64,000 nt of DNA from Gemmatimonadota bacterium (GCA_016712265.1 JADJRJ010000030.1:496001-560000); one strand, 5' to 3'; positions 42,004 to 51,119 are shown, numbered from the stretch's first letter. Translations and numbers: made by a program. The notes: a model not told the origin generated them from the letters alone.

Positions 42004-44493
42004 GTGCCCTCCCATCCGTCCCAGATACCGGAACTTCTCGCCCCCGCTGGCTCCCTGGAGGCGGTCCGCGCCGCGATTGCCAACGGCGCAAACGCGGTCT
42101 ACCTCGGCGCCGAGCGATTTAATGCGCGCGATGAAGGCGCCCAGCTGACCATGGCGGAGGTGGGGGTGGCCTGCGCGATGGCACACGACCGGGGGGTGCG
42201 CGTGTACCTCACCCTCAACATCCTCCTGAAGGACGCCGAACTCTCCGATGCACTGCGTCACCTGGGTGAAGCCATCGACCTCGGGGTCGATGCGGCCATC
42301 GTCCAGGACCTCGGGCTGATCCGGCTAATCCAGCGCGTCTACCCGTCCTTTGAGGTGCATGGGTCGACCCAGCTTACCGTTCACGACGTCAGCGGCGCCC
42401 GGTTCATGCGCACCCTCGGCATCAACCGCGTCGTCCTCGCGCGCGAGAACACACTGGAGGACATCCGCACCATCCGCGACGCGGTCCAGGACCTTGGGCT
42501 CGAGGCGTTTGTCCATGGGGCCCTCTGCATCTCGTACTCCGGGCAGTGCTTGATGTCCGGGATGATCTCCGAGCGGAGCGCCAACCGGGGGTCGTGTGCG
42601 CAGTCGTGTCGCAAGGACTACGTGCTGACCGACACAGTGACGGGCGCCGAGCTGGATCGCGGGTACCTTATCTCCGCGAGGGACCTCGCCGCGCACGACC
42701 AGCTGGCCGAGCTTCACGCGGCCGGCATCAGCACCCTCAAGGTCGAAGGCCGAAAGAAGAAGCCGGAATACGTCGCCACCGTCACCCTGGGGTACCGGCG
42801 CTGGCTGGACCGCCTGCAGGCCGGTGAGCTGGCGGTGCCGGAATTCGAGGACGTGCGCCCCCTGGTCCAGATCTACTCCCGCGGCTTTACCGCGGGGATG
42901 TTGGTCGGCCGCGCCGGGCGCGACTATGTCACCCGAGAGCAACCCGACAACCGGGGACACGAAATTGGCGTGGTCGTGCGCAGCGACCCGGGCGAGGTGA
43001 TCGTGGAGGTCACGCACGCCGTCGCCGAACGTGACGGCCTGGGCTTCGAGCCGCCGCCAGGACACCGTGGACGTGGCACCGGCTTCACCGCGCAATCGGT
43101 GCAGACAATCGGTAGCGCGTCCACCGGACGCGTCCGTCAAGTGATTCGCAGCAGGGAGCGCATTCCCGTGGGTTGGCGCGTCTTCCGGAATGGGGAGGCG
43201 GCGCTGCTGGAACGCGCGCGTGCCACGTGGGCCTCGCTGCCGACGTCAACGCGCGAACGCAAGCAGGTCGTCGACGTCCGGTTGTTCGGCGCCGCCGGCA
43301 GCCCCCTCAAGGCCATCTGGGTGGCCGGCGACGAGCAGGTCGAGACCCGAAGCGACGTCGCGCTCACCCCCGCCACCCAACATCCGCTCGACGTCTCGCG
43401 CCTGCGGGAGCAGCTGGGCCGCCTCGGCGAGACCCCGTTCGTGCTGGGGTCGCTCGACATGCAGGGGGTTGGCACCGGGGTGTTCCTCCCTGTGCGCGCC
43501 TTGAATGCACTCCGCACGGCGGCCGTCGAGGAGTTGACCCTGCGGCGCGACTGGACGCGCGCGGCCGACCAGGCGATCCGCACGGCGACCATTGCCGCAG
43601 CGACCTCGTTGACTGGCGTGGCGTCGCCCGTGTCGCACACCGCGGCGCGCCTCGTCGCGACGACGTGCGACGTCGACCAGGCGCGCGAGGCCGCACAGGC
43701 GGGAGCCACCGAGGTCGTCGTGGATCCCTTCCTGCGACACCCGGTGCCTCCCGTGAGCCGCGTGGTGGCACTCGCCGAGGAGCTGCACGCGACAGGCGCG
43801 CGATTGCGGCTGCGACTGCCAACGATCGTGCGCCCCGAAGAACGACGCACGCTGGACAAGTGGCTCGCAACCGGCCTGGCGATCCAGGTGGGACATGTCG
43901 GCCTCGCCGTCGAACTCGCCGCGGCCGGCCGCGACGTCGTCGCCGACTACGCCGTCAACTGTACCAATGCCCACACGGCCGCCCTGCTGTTTGAACGTGG
44001 CATCGCCCGCATCGTGGCGTCGGTCGAGCTGACGGTGGACGAGCTCGCGCGGATGGTTGCCCCGTGGGAGGGCCGTGGGTTCGACGTGGTGCTCTATGGG
44101 CGCCCGGAGGGGATGACCATTGAGCATTGCGTCCTCTCCGCCGCGTTCGACCGGGTCGCCACGACCTGTCGTGACCTGTGTGTGTCCAAGCACCGCACGG
44201 TGGAGTTGACCGATCCGGCCGGATACACCTTTCCGGTGGCCACCGACGCCGCGTGTCGCAACCGGCTCCTCCACTCGCGCCCCATCGAGGGGTCCGAGTT
44301 TGTGGCCGCGTTAGGCACGGCAGGGCTTCGGGGATTCCAGCTGCTGTTCAACGTGCCGGGCGACGCGGTGGGACGCGTCACCTCCGCCTATGCGGCGTCG
44401 ATCGCGGCCGGGGGCAGCGTCCCCGGGACCCTGAGTCCACGCGAGTTGGTGGGGAGCGCTTTCACCCGCGGGCATTTCGTCCGCGCGGTGTGA
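42004..44493 (+). CDS. U32-family protein (RlhA-like, long form with DUF3656 region)
   Basis: 829 residues from GTG 42004. The N-terminal barrel begins LLAPAGSLEAVRAAIANGANAVYLGAERFNAR. The cysteine set of the U32 core is in GALCISYSGQCLMSGM and GSCAQSCRKDY, with TLKVEGRKKKPEYVA after it. The long C-terminal half contains a second HCVLSAAFDRV region with cysteines (TCRDLCVSKHR). U32 proteins, once called collagenases, include RlhA and TrhP that hydroxylate RNA bases; an RNA-hydroxylation role is plausible. TAGTTT at 41992-41997 is only 6 bases before the GTG, so the message may be leaderless. Confidence 0.82.
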   Translation: MPSHPSQIPELLAPAGSLEAVRAAIANGANAVYLGAERFNARDEGAQLTMAEVGVACAMAHDRGVRVYLTLNILLKDAELSDALRHLGEAIDLGVDAAIVQDLGLIRLIQRVYPSFEVHGSTQLTVHDVSGARFMRTLGINRVVLARENTLEDIRTIRDAVQDLGLEAFVHGALCISYSGQCLMSGMISERSANRGSCAQSCRKDYVLTDTVTGAELDRGYLISARDLAAHDQLAELHAAGISTLKVEGRKKKPEYVATVTLGYRRWLDRLQAGELAVPEFEDVRPLVQIYSRGFTAGMLVGRAGRDYVTREQPDNRGHEIGVVVRSDPGEVIVEVTHAVAERDGLGFEPPPGHRGRGTGFTAQSVQTIGSASTGRVRQVIRSRERIPVGWRVFRNGEAALLERARATWASLPTSTRERKQVVDVRLFGAAGSPLKAIWVAGDEQVETRSDVALTPATQHPLDVSRLREQLGRLGETPFVLGSLDMQGVGTGVFLPVRALNALRTAAVEELTLRRDWTRAADQAIRTATIAAATSLTGVASPVSHTAARLVATTCDVDQAREAAQAGATEVVVDPFLRHPVPPVSRVVALAEELHATGARLRLRLPTIVRPEERRTLDKWLATGLAIQVGHVGLAVELAAAGRDVVADYAVNCTNAHTAALLFERGIARIVASVELTVDELARMVAPWEGRGFDVVLYGRPEGMTIEHCVLSAAFDRVATTCRDLCVSKHRTVELTDPAGYTFPVATDAACRNRLLHSRPIEGSEFVAALGTAGLRGFQLLFNVPGDAVGRVTSAYAASIAAGGSVPGTLSPRELVGSAFTRGHFVRAV

Positions 44494-44742
44494 CGTGGCG
44501 ACGGGTCGGCCCGGATGGCCTAACGCCAGCCGAGCCGCAGGGACCACGTGGGACTCCCGGATGACGGGCTGACCCCAAGCACCCGTGGCGACGGATCGTC
44601 TTCCGGGGCGAAGGGGGAGGGCGTTGCCTCTCCGGGCCGTACCCGTCCCGATGTTACATTCCCCACGCACGACATGAGACGCATCCTCGGCCGTCGGACC
44701 GCCGCTGGTCGCTGCCTCTCCGACCCCGGCCACCAGATCACG

Positions 44743-45960
44743 ATGGACGATTCCCAGTATTTCTCGGAGCAACATCTGCAGGTGCGCGACATGGTGCGCG
44801 CGTTTGCCCGTGAAGCGGTGGCGCCCGTTGCCGCCCGCTACGACGCCTCGGCCGAATTTCCCTGGGAGAACATCGCCCGCATGGCCGACCTCGGCCTCTT
44901 GGGCGTCCCCTGGTCCGAAGAGCTGGGCGGCGCCGGGCTCGACCTGACGTCGTACATGATCGTGATCCATGAGCTGGCGCGCGTCGATGCCTCGCATGGC
45001 CTCACCATTTCGGCCCACACCACCCTCGGCACCTCGCCCATCGTCCACTTCGGGACCGAGGCACAGCGGCAGCGCTATGTCCCGCTGCTGGCCTCTGGCA
45101 AGGTGATGGGCGGCTTCGGCCTGACGGAGGAAGGGGCGGGGAGCGACGCGGGGGGCACGCGCACGACGGCGGTCCGCAAGGGAGATCGCTACATCCTCAA
45201 CGGGTCGAAGCGGTTCATCACGCACGGCGGGGTCGGCGAAATCTTTGTGGCTACCGCGGTGACGAACCCCGAAGCCGGCACGCGTGGTATCTCCAGCTTT
45301 ATCCTCACCAAGCGAAACGACGACATCGCCCGCGCGACTCCGTACGGGATCGGGACCGATGCCTCCCTGCCGGCGATGCCGGGCTTCACCTCCGGCCGGA
45401 AGGAGGACAAGCTCGGCTGGCGTGCTTCAGACACGCGAGAGTTGATCTTTCAGGATGTTGAGGTGCCCGTCGAGAACCGGTTGGGTGAGGAGGGGCAGGG
45501 GTTCATCAACTTCATGCGCACCCTCGATGCCGGCCGCATCGGCATTGCCGCCCTCTCCCTCGGGATTGCCGAAGGGGCCTTCGAGGAGGCGCTGCGCTAC
45601 TCCACCGTCCGCAAGCAGTTCGGCCAGCCCATCTCGAGCTTCCAGGGCGTGAGTTTCCAACTCGCCGACATGGCCACGGAAATCGAGGCCGGCAAGCACC
45701 TCGTCTACCACGCGGCCCGCATGCTTCAGGAAGGCAAGGCGGTCACGAAGAGCGCCGCGATGGCCAAGTTGTTCTGCTCCGAGTTGGCCATGCGCGCCAC
45801 GATCAAGGCCATCCAGGTCCACGGCGGGTACGGCTATACCAAGGAGTACCCGGTGGAGCGGATGATGCGGGACGCCAAAATCTGCGAGATCGGGGAAGGC
45901 ACCAGCGAGATCCAGCGTCTGGTGATTGCACGCGAGCTGCTTCGGGAGATTGGTGCGTGA
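44743..45960 (+). CDS. Acyl-CoA dehydrogenase
   Basis: 405 residues from ATG 44743. GGFGLTEEGAGSDAGGTRT is the FAD/substrate signature, RKQFGQPISSFQGVSFQLADM the second, and the catalytic base is the Glu in ICEIGEGTSEIQRL. It introduces the alpha-beta double bond into acyl-CoA; short- or branched-chain substrates are likely. An insertion around residues 208-225 (TPYGIGTDASLPAMPGFTSG) is longer than usual. Upstream in-frame ATG 44675 is an alternative start. It is next to, but not fused with, the methylmalonyl/AtuA block. Confidence 0.92.
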   Translation: MDDSQYFSEQHLQVRDMVRAFAREAVAPVAARYDASAEFPWENIARMADLGLLGVPWSEELGGAGLDLTSYMIVIHELARVDASHGLTISAHTTLGTSPIVHFGTEAQRQRYVPLLASGKVMGGFGLTEEGAGSDAGGTRTTAVRKGDRYILNGSKRFITHGGVGEIFVATAVTNPEAGTRGISSFILTKRNDDIARATPYGIGTDASLPAMPGFTSGRKEDKLGWRASDTRELIFQDVEVPVENRLGEEGQGFINFMRTLDAGRIGIAALSLGIAEGAFEEALRYSTVRKQFGQPISSFQGVSFQLADMATEIEAGKHLVYHAARMLQEGKAVTKSAAMAKLFCSELAMRATIKAIQVHGGYGYTKEYPVERMMRDAKICEIGEGTSEIQRLVIARELLREIGA

Positions 45961-46508
45961 GTTATTCGCTCCTGGCCAAGCGGTTGCGATTGCCGCTTGG
46001 GTTCCTTCTTTCCGGCGCGTACCTCGCCTTGGCTCGCCCCAGCGCACGCGGGCTCGCCCTCGGTGGTGCCATAGCCCTCGTGGGCGTGGTCGTGCGAGCC
46101 TGGGCATCCGGGCACATCATGAAGAACGACCGGCTCGCCACCACGGGGCCCTACGCGCACACCCGCAATCCCCTCTATTTCGGTTCGTTCCTGATCAGTG
46201 CCGGCTTTGCGGTCGCCGCGCATTGGGCCTTGCTGGTGGTTGTGGCAGGCTTCTTCGCCTTGATCTATGTTCCGACCATGCAACGTGAGCGTGCCAACAT
46301 CGCCGGGCGGTTTCCCGAGGCGTATGCCGCCTATGCGCGGAACGTCCCGATGTTCGTGCCGCGACTGACCCCGTGGCGGCAGGCGGATGCGACCGCGACG
46401 ATCGGTTTCTCGCGTGCGTTGTACATGAAGCACGGCGAATGGAAGGCGGCGCTCGGATTCCTGGCAGCCCTCCTTGTGTTGGCACTAAAGCTCCAGTGGT
46501 CCTGGTGA
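45957..46508 (+). CDS. Second integral membrane methyltransferase, ICMT/PEMT type
   Basis: 183 residues from GTG 45957, coupled to the dehydrogenase stop (GTGA). Several spans surround the conserved LATTGPYAHTRNPLYFGSFLISAGF and the ERANIAGRFPEAYAAYARNVP segment. It is a paralog of the protein at 2293-3057. SAM-dependent methylation of a membrane lipid or prenyl thiol/carboxylate is the family function; the substrate is unknown. Confidence 0.8.
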   Translation: MSYSLLAKRLRLPLGFLLSGAYLALARPSARGLALGGAIALVGVVVRAWASGHIMKNDRLATTGPYAHTRNPLYFGSFLISAGFAVAAHWALLVVVAGFFALIYVPTMQRERANIAGRFPEAYAAYARNVPMFVPRLTPWRQADATATIGFSRALYMKHGEWKAALGFLAALLVLALKLQWSW

Positions 46509-46868
46509 CCCCGAGCGGCGTGTCGGCACCCTTGGTGTTCTTTCTGCGGTGGCTCGCGCGACTCGCGGGCCTTCGCGTTTTCGTGTCACGTGCGTGGCGC
46601 CGCCGGACGGTGTCGAGGCGCGTGACCGGCACGATCGCGATGGACAGGGGGGCGCATGCTCCCGATCGCCAGTCCCGGGACGGCCGCGCTCCGCTGGAGC
46701 GCTCGGTCGTCCCCTCGGCTGCGACGATCACCCGGCGCGTCGGGCCAACGTCCCACACGGCTCCTCGCACGCACCGGCCTGGTGCCGCTTCGCGACGGAC
46801 CTCACCCCATGGACCTGCCAGTTGTGGTCACCTCGAGTCGCGAGGACCGCGCACGGCCAGGGCACTAG
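46509..46868. other. 360-base spacer without a convincing gene
   Basis: One + strand frame stays open through most of this stretch (start GTG 46502 or later), but its product is Arg/Pro/Ser-rich with no family likeness and runs on into rng in a wrong frame, so I do not call it. The region probably holds the promoter and a long leader of the RNase gene. I see no strong terminator or clear promoter pair. Confidence 0.4.
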
Positions 46869-48413
46869 ATGAAGCGCGAGATCCTGATCAACTCCACGTC
46901 CCGGGAGACCCGGGTAGCCATCCTCGAGGACGACCAGCTGGTGGAATTGCTGGTCGACCGACCGGAAGCGCGCCGCATGGTGGGCGACATCTACCTCGGA
47001 CGCGTCGAGGCCGTCCAGCCCGGCATCCAGGCCGCCTTTGTCGACATCGGGACGGAGAAAAGCGCGTTCCTGCACGCGTCTGACGTCGTCCCCATCGACC
47101 CCGAGGACGACGACGAGGACGAGGAAGAGGAGGACGACGACGGCCCTCCCACCGGGCGACGGGCCAAGGCACCGCCGATCCAGGACGTCATCAAGAAGGG
47201 CGACACGCTAATCGTCCAGGTCTCCAAGGAGCCGATCTCCACCAAGGGGCCGCGCGTCACCGCGCAGGTCAGCTTGGCGGGTCGCTTCCTGGTCTTCATG
47301 CCCCACGCCTCCCGTGTGGGCGTCTCACGCAAGATCGGCGAACGGGCCGAGCGCCAGCGGCTGCGCGAGCAGGTCGAATCGATGCTCCCGCCCAAGTCGG
47401 GCGGCGTGATCGTGCGTACCGTGGGCGAAGAAGCCACCGAGGACGCGTTCAAGCGCGAACTCGACATGCTGCTTAACACATGGAAGAAGGTCAAGCGGAA
47501 GAACACCTTCGTCCGGGCGCCCGCGTTGCTGCACCGCGAAACCAGCCTGACCCGTGGGATCATCCGCGATGTCTTCTCGACCAAGATCGAGAAGGTCGAA
47601 GTGGACTCGCGGCAGATTTACAACGAGATCGTCGAATACCTCAAGGGATTCGCGCCGGAGCTGGTCGAGCGGATCCACCTGTATGAGGGCAACGTCCCGT
47701 TGTTCGACCGTTCGGAGATCGAGACGGAAATTCGGGACCTGTTCAAGCGCCGCTGTGACCTGCCGTCGGGGGGCTACCTGATCATCGAGCCGACCGAAGC
47801 CCTCGTTTCCGTCGACGTGAACTCGGGGCGCTTCACGGGCAAGAAGGACCCCGAGAAGACGATCCTCCGCACCAACCTCGAGGCAGCGCGCGAGCTCGCA
47901 CGCCAGATCCGCCTGCGCGACATGGGGGGGATCATCGTCGCCGACTTCATCGACATGGAGACCCGCAGTAACCGCGAGAGGGTCGTGCAGGAACTCCGCG
48001 GCCACCTCGGCCGCGATCGCGCCCGGACACGGGCGTTCCCGGTGTCCGACCTCGGCCTGATCGAGATGACCCGCCAGCGGGTCCGACAGAGCCATTTCCA
48101 GTCGATGACCGGGCCCTGTCCAACCTGCCACGGGACCGGTCGGGTCTTCACCCCGGAGACGATCGTCCGCCGGGTGGAACGGTCCGTGAAACGCATGGGC
48201 GCCGAGGGGCGCAAGGAGCACGTCGTGGTCAAATTGCACCCCGACGTCGCCTTCTTCCTCCTGGAGACCGAGAAGGACTTCTTGAAGAAGCTCGAGCGCG
48301 TCGGGGGGTTTCCGGTCGAGCTGCGCGACGACCCTCTCCTCCGACCGGACGAGTTCAAGTTGGTCCAGAAGGGCGCGGGACGAGACGTCACGCAGCAGTA
48401 CGCGGTGGTCTGA
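46869..48413 (+). CDS. rng: RNase E/G family endoribonuclease
   Basis: 514 residues. The S1 domain begins MKREILINSTSRETRVAILE and YLGRVEAVQPGIQAAFVDIG; the 5'-sensor and DNase I-like regions follow, with DVNSGRFTGKKDPEKTILRTNLEAA and the Zn-link CPTCHGTG. It matures rRNA and starts mRNA decay. The length matches RNase G, with no degradosome tail. The S1 domain has an acidic insertion at residues about 77-105, including ten or more consecutive Asp/Glu, not present in the E. coli proteins. A hairpin follows the stop. Confidence 0.93.
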   Translation: MKREILINSTSRETRVAILEDDQLVELLVDRPEARRMVGDIYLGRVEAVQPGIQAAFVDIGTEKSAFLHASDVVPIDPEDDDEDEEEEDDDGPPTGRRAKAPPIQDVIKKGDTLIVQVSKEPISTKGPRVTAQVSLAGRFLVFMPHASRVGVSRKIGERAERQRLREQVESMLPPKSGGVIVRTVGEEATEDAFKRELDMLLNTWKKVKRKNTFVRAPALLHRETSLTRGIIRDVFSTKIEKVEVDSRQIYNEIVEYLKGFAPELVERIHLYEGNVPLFDRSEIETEIRDLFKRRCDLPSGGYLIIEPTEALVSVDVNSGRFTGKKDPEKTILRTNLEAARELARQIRLRDMGGIIVADFIDMETRSNRERVVQELRGHLGRDRARTRAFPVSDLGLIEMTRQRVRQSHFQSMTGPCPTCHGTGRVFTPETIVRRVERSVKRMGAEGRKEHVVVKLHPDVAFFLLETEKDFLKKLERVGGFPVELRDDPLLRPDEFKLVQKGAGRDVTQQYAVV

Positions 48414-48414
48414 G

Positions 48415-48451
48415 CTGTTCCGGGGCCGGGCACGAAGCCGGTCCCGGACAG
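48415..48451 (+). terminator. GC-rich hairpin after rng
   Basis: CTGTTCCGGGGCCGG pairs with CCGGTCCCGGACAG across a short loop with two mismatches. There is no T-run, so it is either a weak or factor-assisted terminator, or a 3'-end stabiliser. It begins 1 base after the rng stop codon. Confidence 0.55.
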
Positions 48452-48480
48452 CCTTCGTGGGTCTCATTTCCCTGTCCCAC

Positions 48481-48510
48481 TTGCCATTACCCCAGCCTAC
48501 CCTCTAGCTT
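48481..48510 (+). promoter_or_regulatory. Probable rplU-rpmA promoter
   Basis: TTGCCA at 48481-48486 and TAGCTT at 48505-48510 are 18 bases apart. Initiation near 48517 gives a leader of about 20 bases before rplU. Confidence 0.6.
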
Positions 48511-48537
48511 CTTGGGCTCGCATCTGCCCGATTTACC

Positions 48538-48855
48538 ATGACTTACGCAATCATCCGGACTGGTGGCAAGCAGTTCCGGGTTGAGCCGGGGACGACTCTT
48601 CGTATCCCCTCGCTCCCCGGTGATGCCGGCACGTCCATCGAGTTCAACGAGGTCCTCCTCGGTTCCACCGGTTCCGAAGCGAAGGTCGGCGTTCCGACCC
48701 TCGCGGGTGCCCGCGTGACCGGCGAGATCGTCAAGCAGGGCCGCGACGACAAAATCATCGTCTTCAAGTTCAAGCGCCGAAAGAACTACGCGCGCAAGCA
48801 GGGCCATCGGCAGGGGTTCACCGAGGTCCGCATCAACGACATCACCCTCGGCTGA
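48538..48855 (+). CDS. rplU: 50S ribosomal protein L21
   Basis: 105 residues. YAIIRTGGKQFRVEPGTTL, the central KVGVPTLAGARVTGEIV and the C-terminal KFKRRKNYARKQGHRQGFTEVRI are standard bL21. It binds 23S rRNA. It is followed after 14 bases by rpmA, the usual pair. Confidence 0.98.
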   Translation: MTYAIIRTGGKQFRVEPGTTLRIPSLPGDAGTSIEFNEVLLGSTGSEAKVGVPTLAGARVTGEIVKQGRDDKIIVFKFKRRKNYARKQGHRQGFTEVRINDITLG

Positions 48856-48869
48856 GCGAGGCTCTCTCC

Positions 48870-49127
48870 ATGGCTCACAAGAAAGGCGTCGGCTCATCGC
48901 GCAACGGCCGCGATTCGAACCCGAAATATCGCGGAATCAAGAAGTACGGCGGCGAGCGCGTCATCGCCGGCAACATCATCCTGCGTCAGTGCGGCACGCA
49001 CTGGCATCCGGGTCGCAATGTCGGCCTCGGAACCGACTACACCATCTACGCCCTCGTGGCGGGAACGGTGAAGTTCGAGCACAAGGACAAGCGCCGCATG
49101 CGCGTGTCGGTGGAACCCGCTGCGTAA
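48870..49127 (+). CDS. rpmA: 50S ribosomal protein L27
   Basis: 85 residues. MAHKKGVGSSRNGRDSNPK and RQCGTHWHPGRNVGLGTDYTIYAL are bL27 features. The N-terminal arm reaches the peptidyl-transferase centre; no Gram-positive cleavable leader is present. It is followed by a strong terminator. Confidence 0.98.
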   Translation: MAHKKGVGSSRNGRDSNPKYRGIKKYGGERVIAGNIILRQCGTHWHPGRNVGLGTDYTIYALVAGTVKFEHKDKRRMRVSVEPAA

Positions 49128-49150
49128 GGCGGCCGCGTGTAAGAGTCAGA

Positions 49151-49178
49151 GCGCACCCCGGTTTGGGGTGCGCTTTTG
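49151..49178 (+). terminator. Rho-independent terminator after rpmA
   Basis: A 9-bp perfect stem GCGCACCCC / GGGGTGCGC with the loop GGTTT sits directly before TTTTGCTTTG. It closes the rplU-rpmA unit. Confidence 0.88.
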
Positions 49179-49306
49179 CTTTGTCCGGGCCGGGGCTCAC
49201 GGCGGGTCGCACCCGCGCCAGCTCCAAGGCCCGGGCCCGAACGCCGCGCGGCGGCCTTAGCCTTAACGCGTCCGAGGCCCCAACGTCCCACCAGCTAGAG
49301 TGTGCG

Positions 49307-49861
49307 ATGGCCGATGGAACACTTACTCTCTCCGAGGCATCAGATGCCGACCTCGTGGCCCGCTGGCAGGCAGGCGACGAGCGAGCCGCATCGCGTCTCG
49401 TGGAACGGCACGCCGAGGCGGTGGCACGATTCGTCGGCAGCCTGGGGCTGCGGAGCGGGGTGGAGGACGTCGTGCAAGACACGTTTATCCGGGCTTTCGG
49501 GGCGTTGGCGTCTTTTCGGGGCGAAAGCTCGCTGCGTACCTGGCTGTTCACGATCGCACGACGTTTGGTGTCGGATGTCCGCCGGGCCCGCAAGCGGCAC
49601 CCGGAGGACGAGGAGGTCCGCGAGGGGGACGCCGCCACGGAGTATGACGCCCTCGACATCGTGATTGCCGACGAGTCCCATCGCCGGATGCGGGCCGCAC
49701 TGGCGACGTTATCGCCGACGCAACGTGAGGTGTTTGTCTTGCGCGTGAACGAAGGGTTGTCCTACAAGGAGATCGCCGAGGTCGCGGGGACCACGGAAGG
49801 GGCGGCACGGGTGCACTATCACAACGCACTGCGGCAGGTGAAGGAGCGTCTCAATGCTTGA
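49307..49861 (+). CDS. ECF-family RNA polymerase sigma factor
   Basis: 184 residues from ATG 49307. Sigma-2 reads VEDVVQDTFIRAFGALASFRGESSLRTWLFTIARR, and sigma-4 reads LATLSPTQREVFVLRVNEGLSYKEIAEVAGTTEGAARVHYHNAL. Group membership cannot be fixed by eye. TAGAGT at 49296-49301 lies 5 bases before the ATG and may be a -10 of a leaderless message. It overlaps the anti-sigma gene by 8 bases, the typical arrangement for coupled expression. Confidence 0.9.
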   Translation: MADGTLTLSEASDADLVARWQAGDERAASRLVERHAEAVARFVGSLGLRSGVEDVVQDTFIRAFGALASFRGESSLRTWLFTIARRLVSDVRRARKRHPEDEEVREGDAATEYDALDIVIADESHRRMRAALATLSPTQREVFVLRVNEGLSYKEIAEVAGTTEGAARVHYHNALRQVKERLNA

Positions 49862-50450
49862 TTGCAACAACATCGACATCCGGGAACAACTGCCCGACCT
49901 GCTCCATGGCCGGTTGGACGCCACCCGCGTGGCCCTGGTCGAACAACACCTGTCCGCGTGCGCGGAGTGTCGGGCGGAGCTGGACGTGTTGCGATCGGCG
50001 CGTGCCGTGCTGACGGCGACGCCGACCCCGCGGATCGACCATCAGGCGATCCTCGCCGCCGTGGCGCGGACGCATGTGACCCCCGAGGCCCGCCCGGTGC
50101 GCTGGCGATGGGCTGCGGCCATCACCCTCGTGATCCTGGGAGGGACGTCGGTGGCTACCGCGGTGCGCTCCTTCCGGAACGACCCCACCTCAGACTCCAC
50201 CCAGGTCCCCGCGATCGTCGCCAGTATTGACACTCCGACGGCCGTGCCAACCTCGACGCCGACGGTCGTCCCGACCGTCGGTGAGCCGAGTGCGGTCAGG
50301 TTGACGGCAGGAGGCGGCATCGACGACCTCGCCGATGAAGATCTGGAGGCGCTGATTGGCGCTCTGGAGAAGATCGAGGTCGCCCCGCATGCGGAGCCGG
50401 AGGGGTCGCGCCAGTCGCGCTGGATCTCCAGCTCGACCGGAGGGAACTAG
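49854..50450 (+). CDS. Zinc-finger anti-sigma factor, membrane-anchored
   Basis: 198 residues. The N-terminal zinc-binding anti-sigma motif is VEQHLSACAECRAEL (HxxxCxxC). One membrane span (WAAAITLVILGGTSVATAV) follows at about residues 84-102, and a Thr/Pro/Val-rich external region extends to the C-terminus. It should hold the upstream sigma factor inactive. It is followed 2 bases later by a Spy-like gene, a plausible target or sensor. Confidence 0.85.
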   Translation: MLDCNNIDIREQLPDLLHGRLDATRVALVEQHLSACAECRAELDVLRSARAVLTATPTPRIDHQAILAAVARTHVTPEARPVRWRWAAAITLVILGGTSVATAVRSFRNDPTSDSTQVPAIVASIDTPTAVPTSTPTVVPTVGEPSAVRLTAGGGIDDLADEDLEALIGALEKIEVAPHAEPEGSRQSRWISSSTGGN

Positions 50451-50452
50451 CC

Positions 50453-51001
50453 ATGCGATGGCGTGCGCTGTGTGCGGTACTGGGTACCATGGTGGCGGCC
50501 GCCACCATGGACGCGCAGGGCGGTGGTCGGCTGCGGCAGGATTCGTCCGACCGGGGCCGCCTCGAGGAGCGCTTTCGGGAGCGGCTCGCGCTCATCATGA
50601 GAGAACGCTTGTCCCTCAGCGACGATCAAATGGTTCGCCTCGGCGAGGTCAATCGACGATTCGAGGGCGAGCGTCGCACCCTCATCCGGGAGGAGTTGGA
50701 CGTGCGACGGGAGATGCGCCGGGCCCTTCGTGCGGACTCGACCGCGCCTGACGCCGTGGTGGACGCACTGCTGGAGCGCAGCCTGCGCGTGGAGCGTCGA
50801 CGACTGGAGCTCTTCGAGCAGGAACAACGAGAATTGCGCCAATTCCTGAGTCCGGTGCAGCGGGCCCGCTACGTCGGGATGCAGGAGCAGTTGCGTCGCC
50901 AAATGGACGAGATGAGGGATCGCCGGAGTGGCCCTCCGGCGGATCGTCTGGAGACCCCAGGATTGCGCCGCCCGCGACGTCCGGGCGGGGAAGGCCCTTG
51001 A
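50453..51001 (+). CDS. Periplasmic Spy/CpxP/ZraP-like helical protein
   Basis: 182 residues. An N-terminal signal peptide (ALCAVLGTMVAAATMDAQ) precedes a highly charged helical body with LSLSDDQMVRLGEVNRRFEGERR and RRRLELFEQEQRELRQFLSPVQRARYVGMQEQLRRQMDEM, resembling the LTxxQ motif family. The C-terminus is Pro/Arg-rich. Such proteins are envelope chaperones or metal buffers tied to stress regulators. Its link to the sigma/anti-sigma pair supports an envelope-stress module. Confidence 0.7.
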   Translation: MRWRALCAVLGTMVAAATMDAQGGGRLRQDSSDRGRLEERFRERLALIMRERLSLSDDQMVRLGEVNRRFEGERRTLIREELDVRREMRRALRADSTAPDAVVDALLERSLRVERRRLELFEQEQRELRQFLSPVQRARYVGMQEQLRRQMDEMRDRRSGPPADRLETPGLRRPRRPGGEGP

Positions 51002-51035
51002 GCTTCGGCGCTCGGGTGCCTAGCCTCATTGGTGC

Positions 51036-51119
51036 GCCCGGGTGGCGGAACTGGCAGACGCAGCGGACTCAAAATCCGCCGGGCTTCGGCCCTTACGAGT
51101 TCGACTCTCGTCCTGGGCA
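51036..51119 (+). tRNA. tRNA-Leu (anticodon CAA)
   Basis: 84 bases. The acceptor GCCCGGG pairs with CCTGGGC (one G-U); discriminator A at 51119; CCA is not encoded. D-arm GGCGGAACTGGCAGACGC, anticodon stem GCGGA/TCCGC around the loop CTCAAAA (anticodon CAA, reads UUG), a long variable arm, and T-loop GTTCGACTC are all present. The long variable arm fits a class II leucine tRNA. Confidence 0.97.

Noticed and set aside
44494..44742. Promoter for the acyl-CoA dehydrogenase gene
   Set aside because: TTGCCT and TACATT are present but about 25 bases apart, too far for a standard promoter.
46373..47083. 236-codon + strand frame spanning the spacer before rng
   Set aside because: Arg/Pro-rich, starts inside the membrane methyltransferase gene and overlaps rng out of frame; no domain seen.
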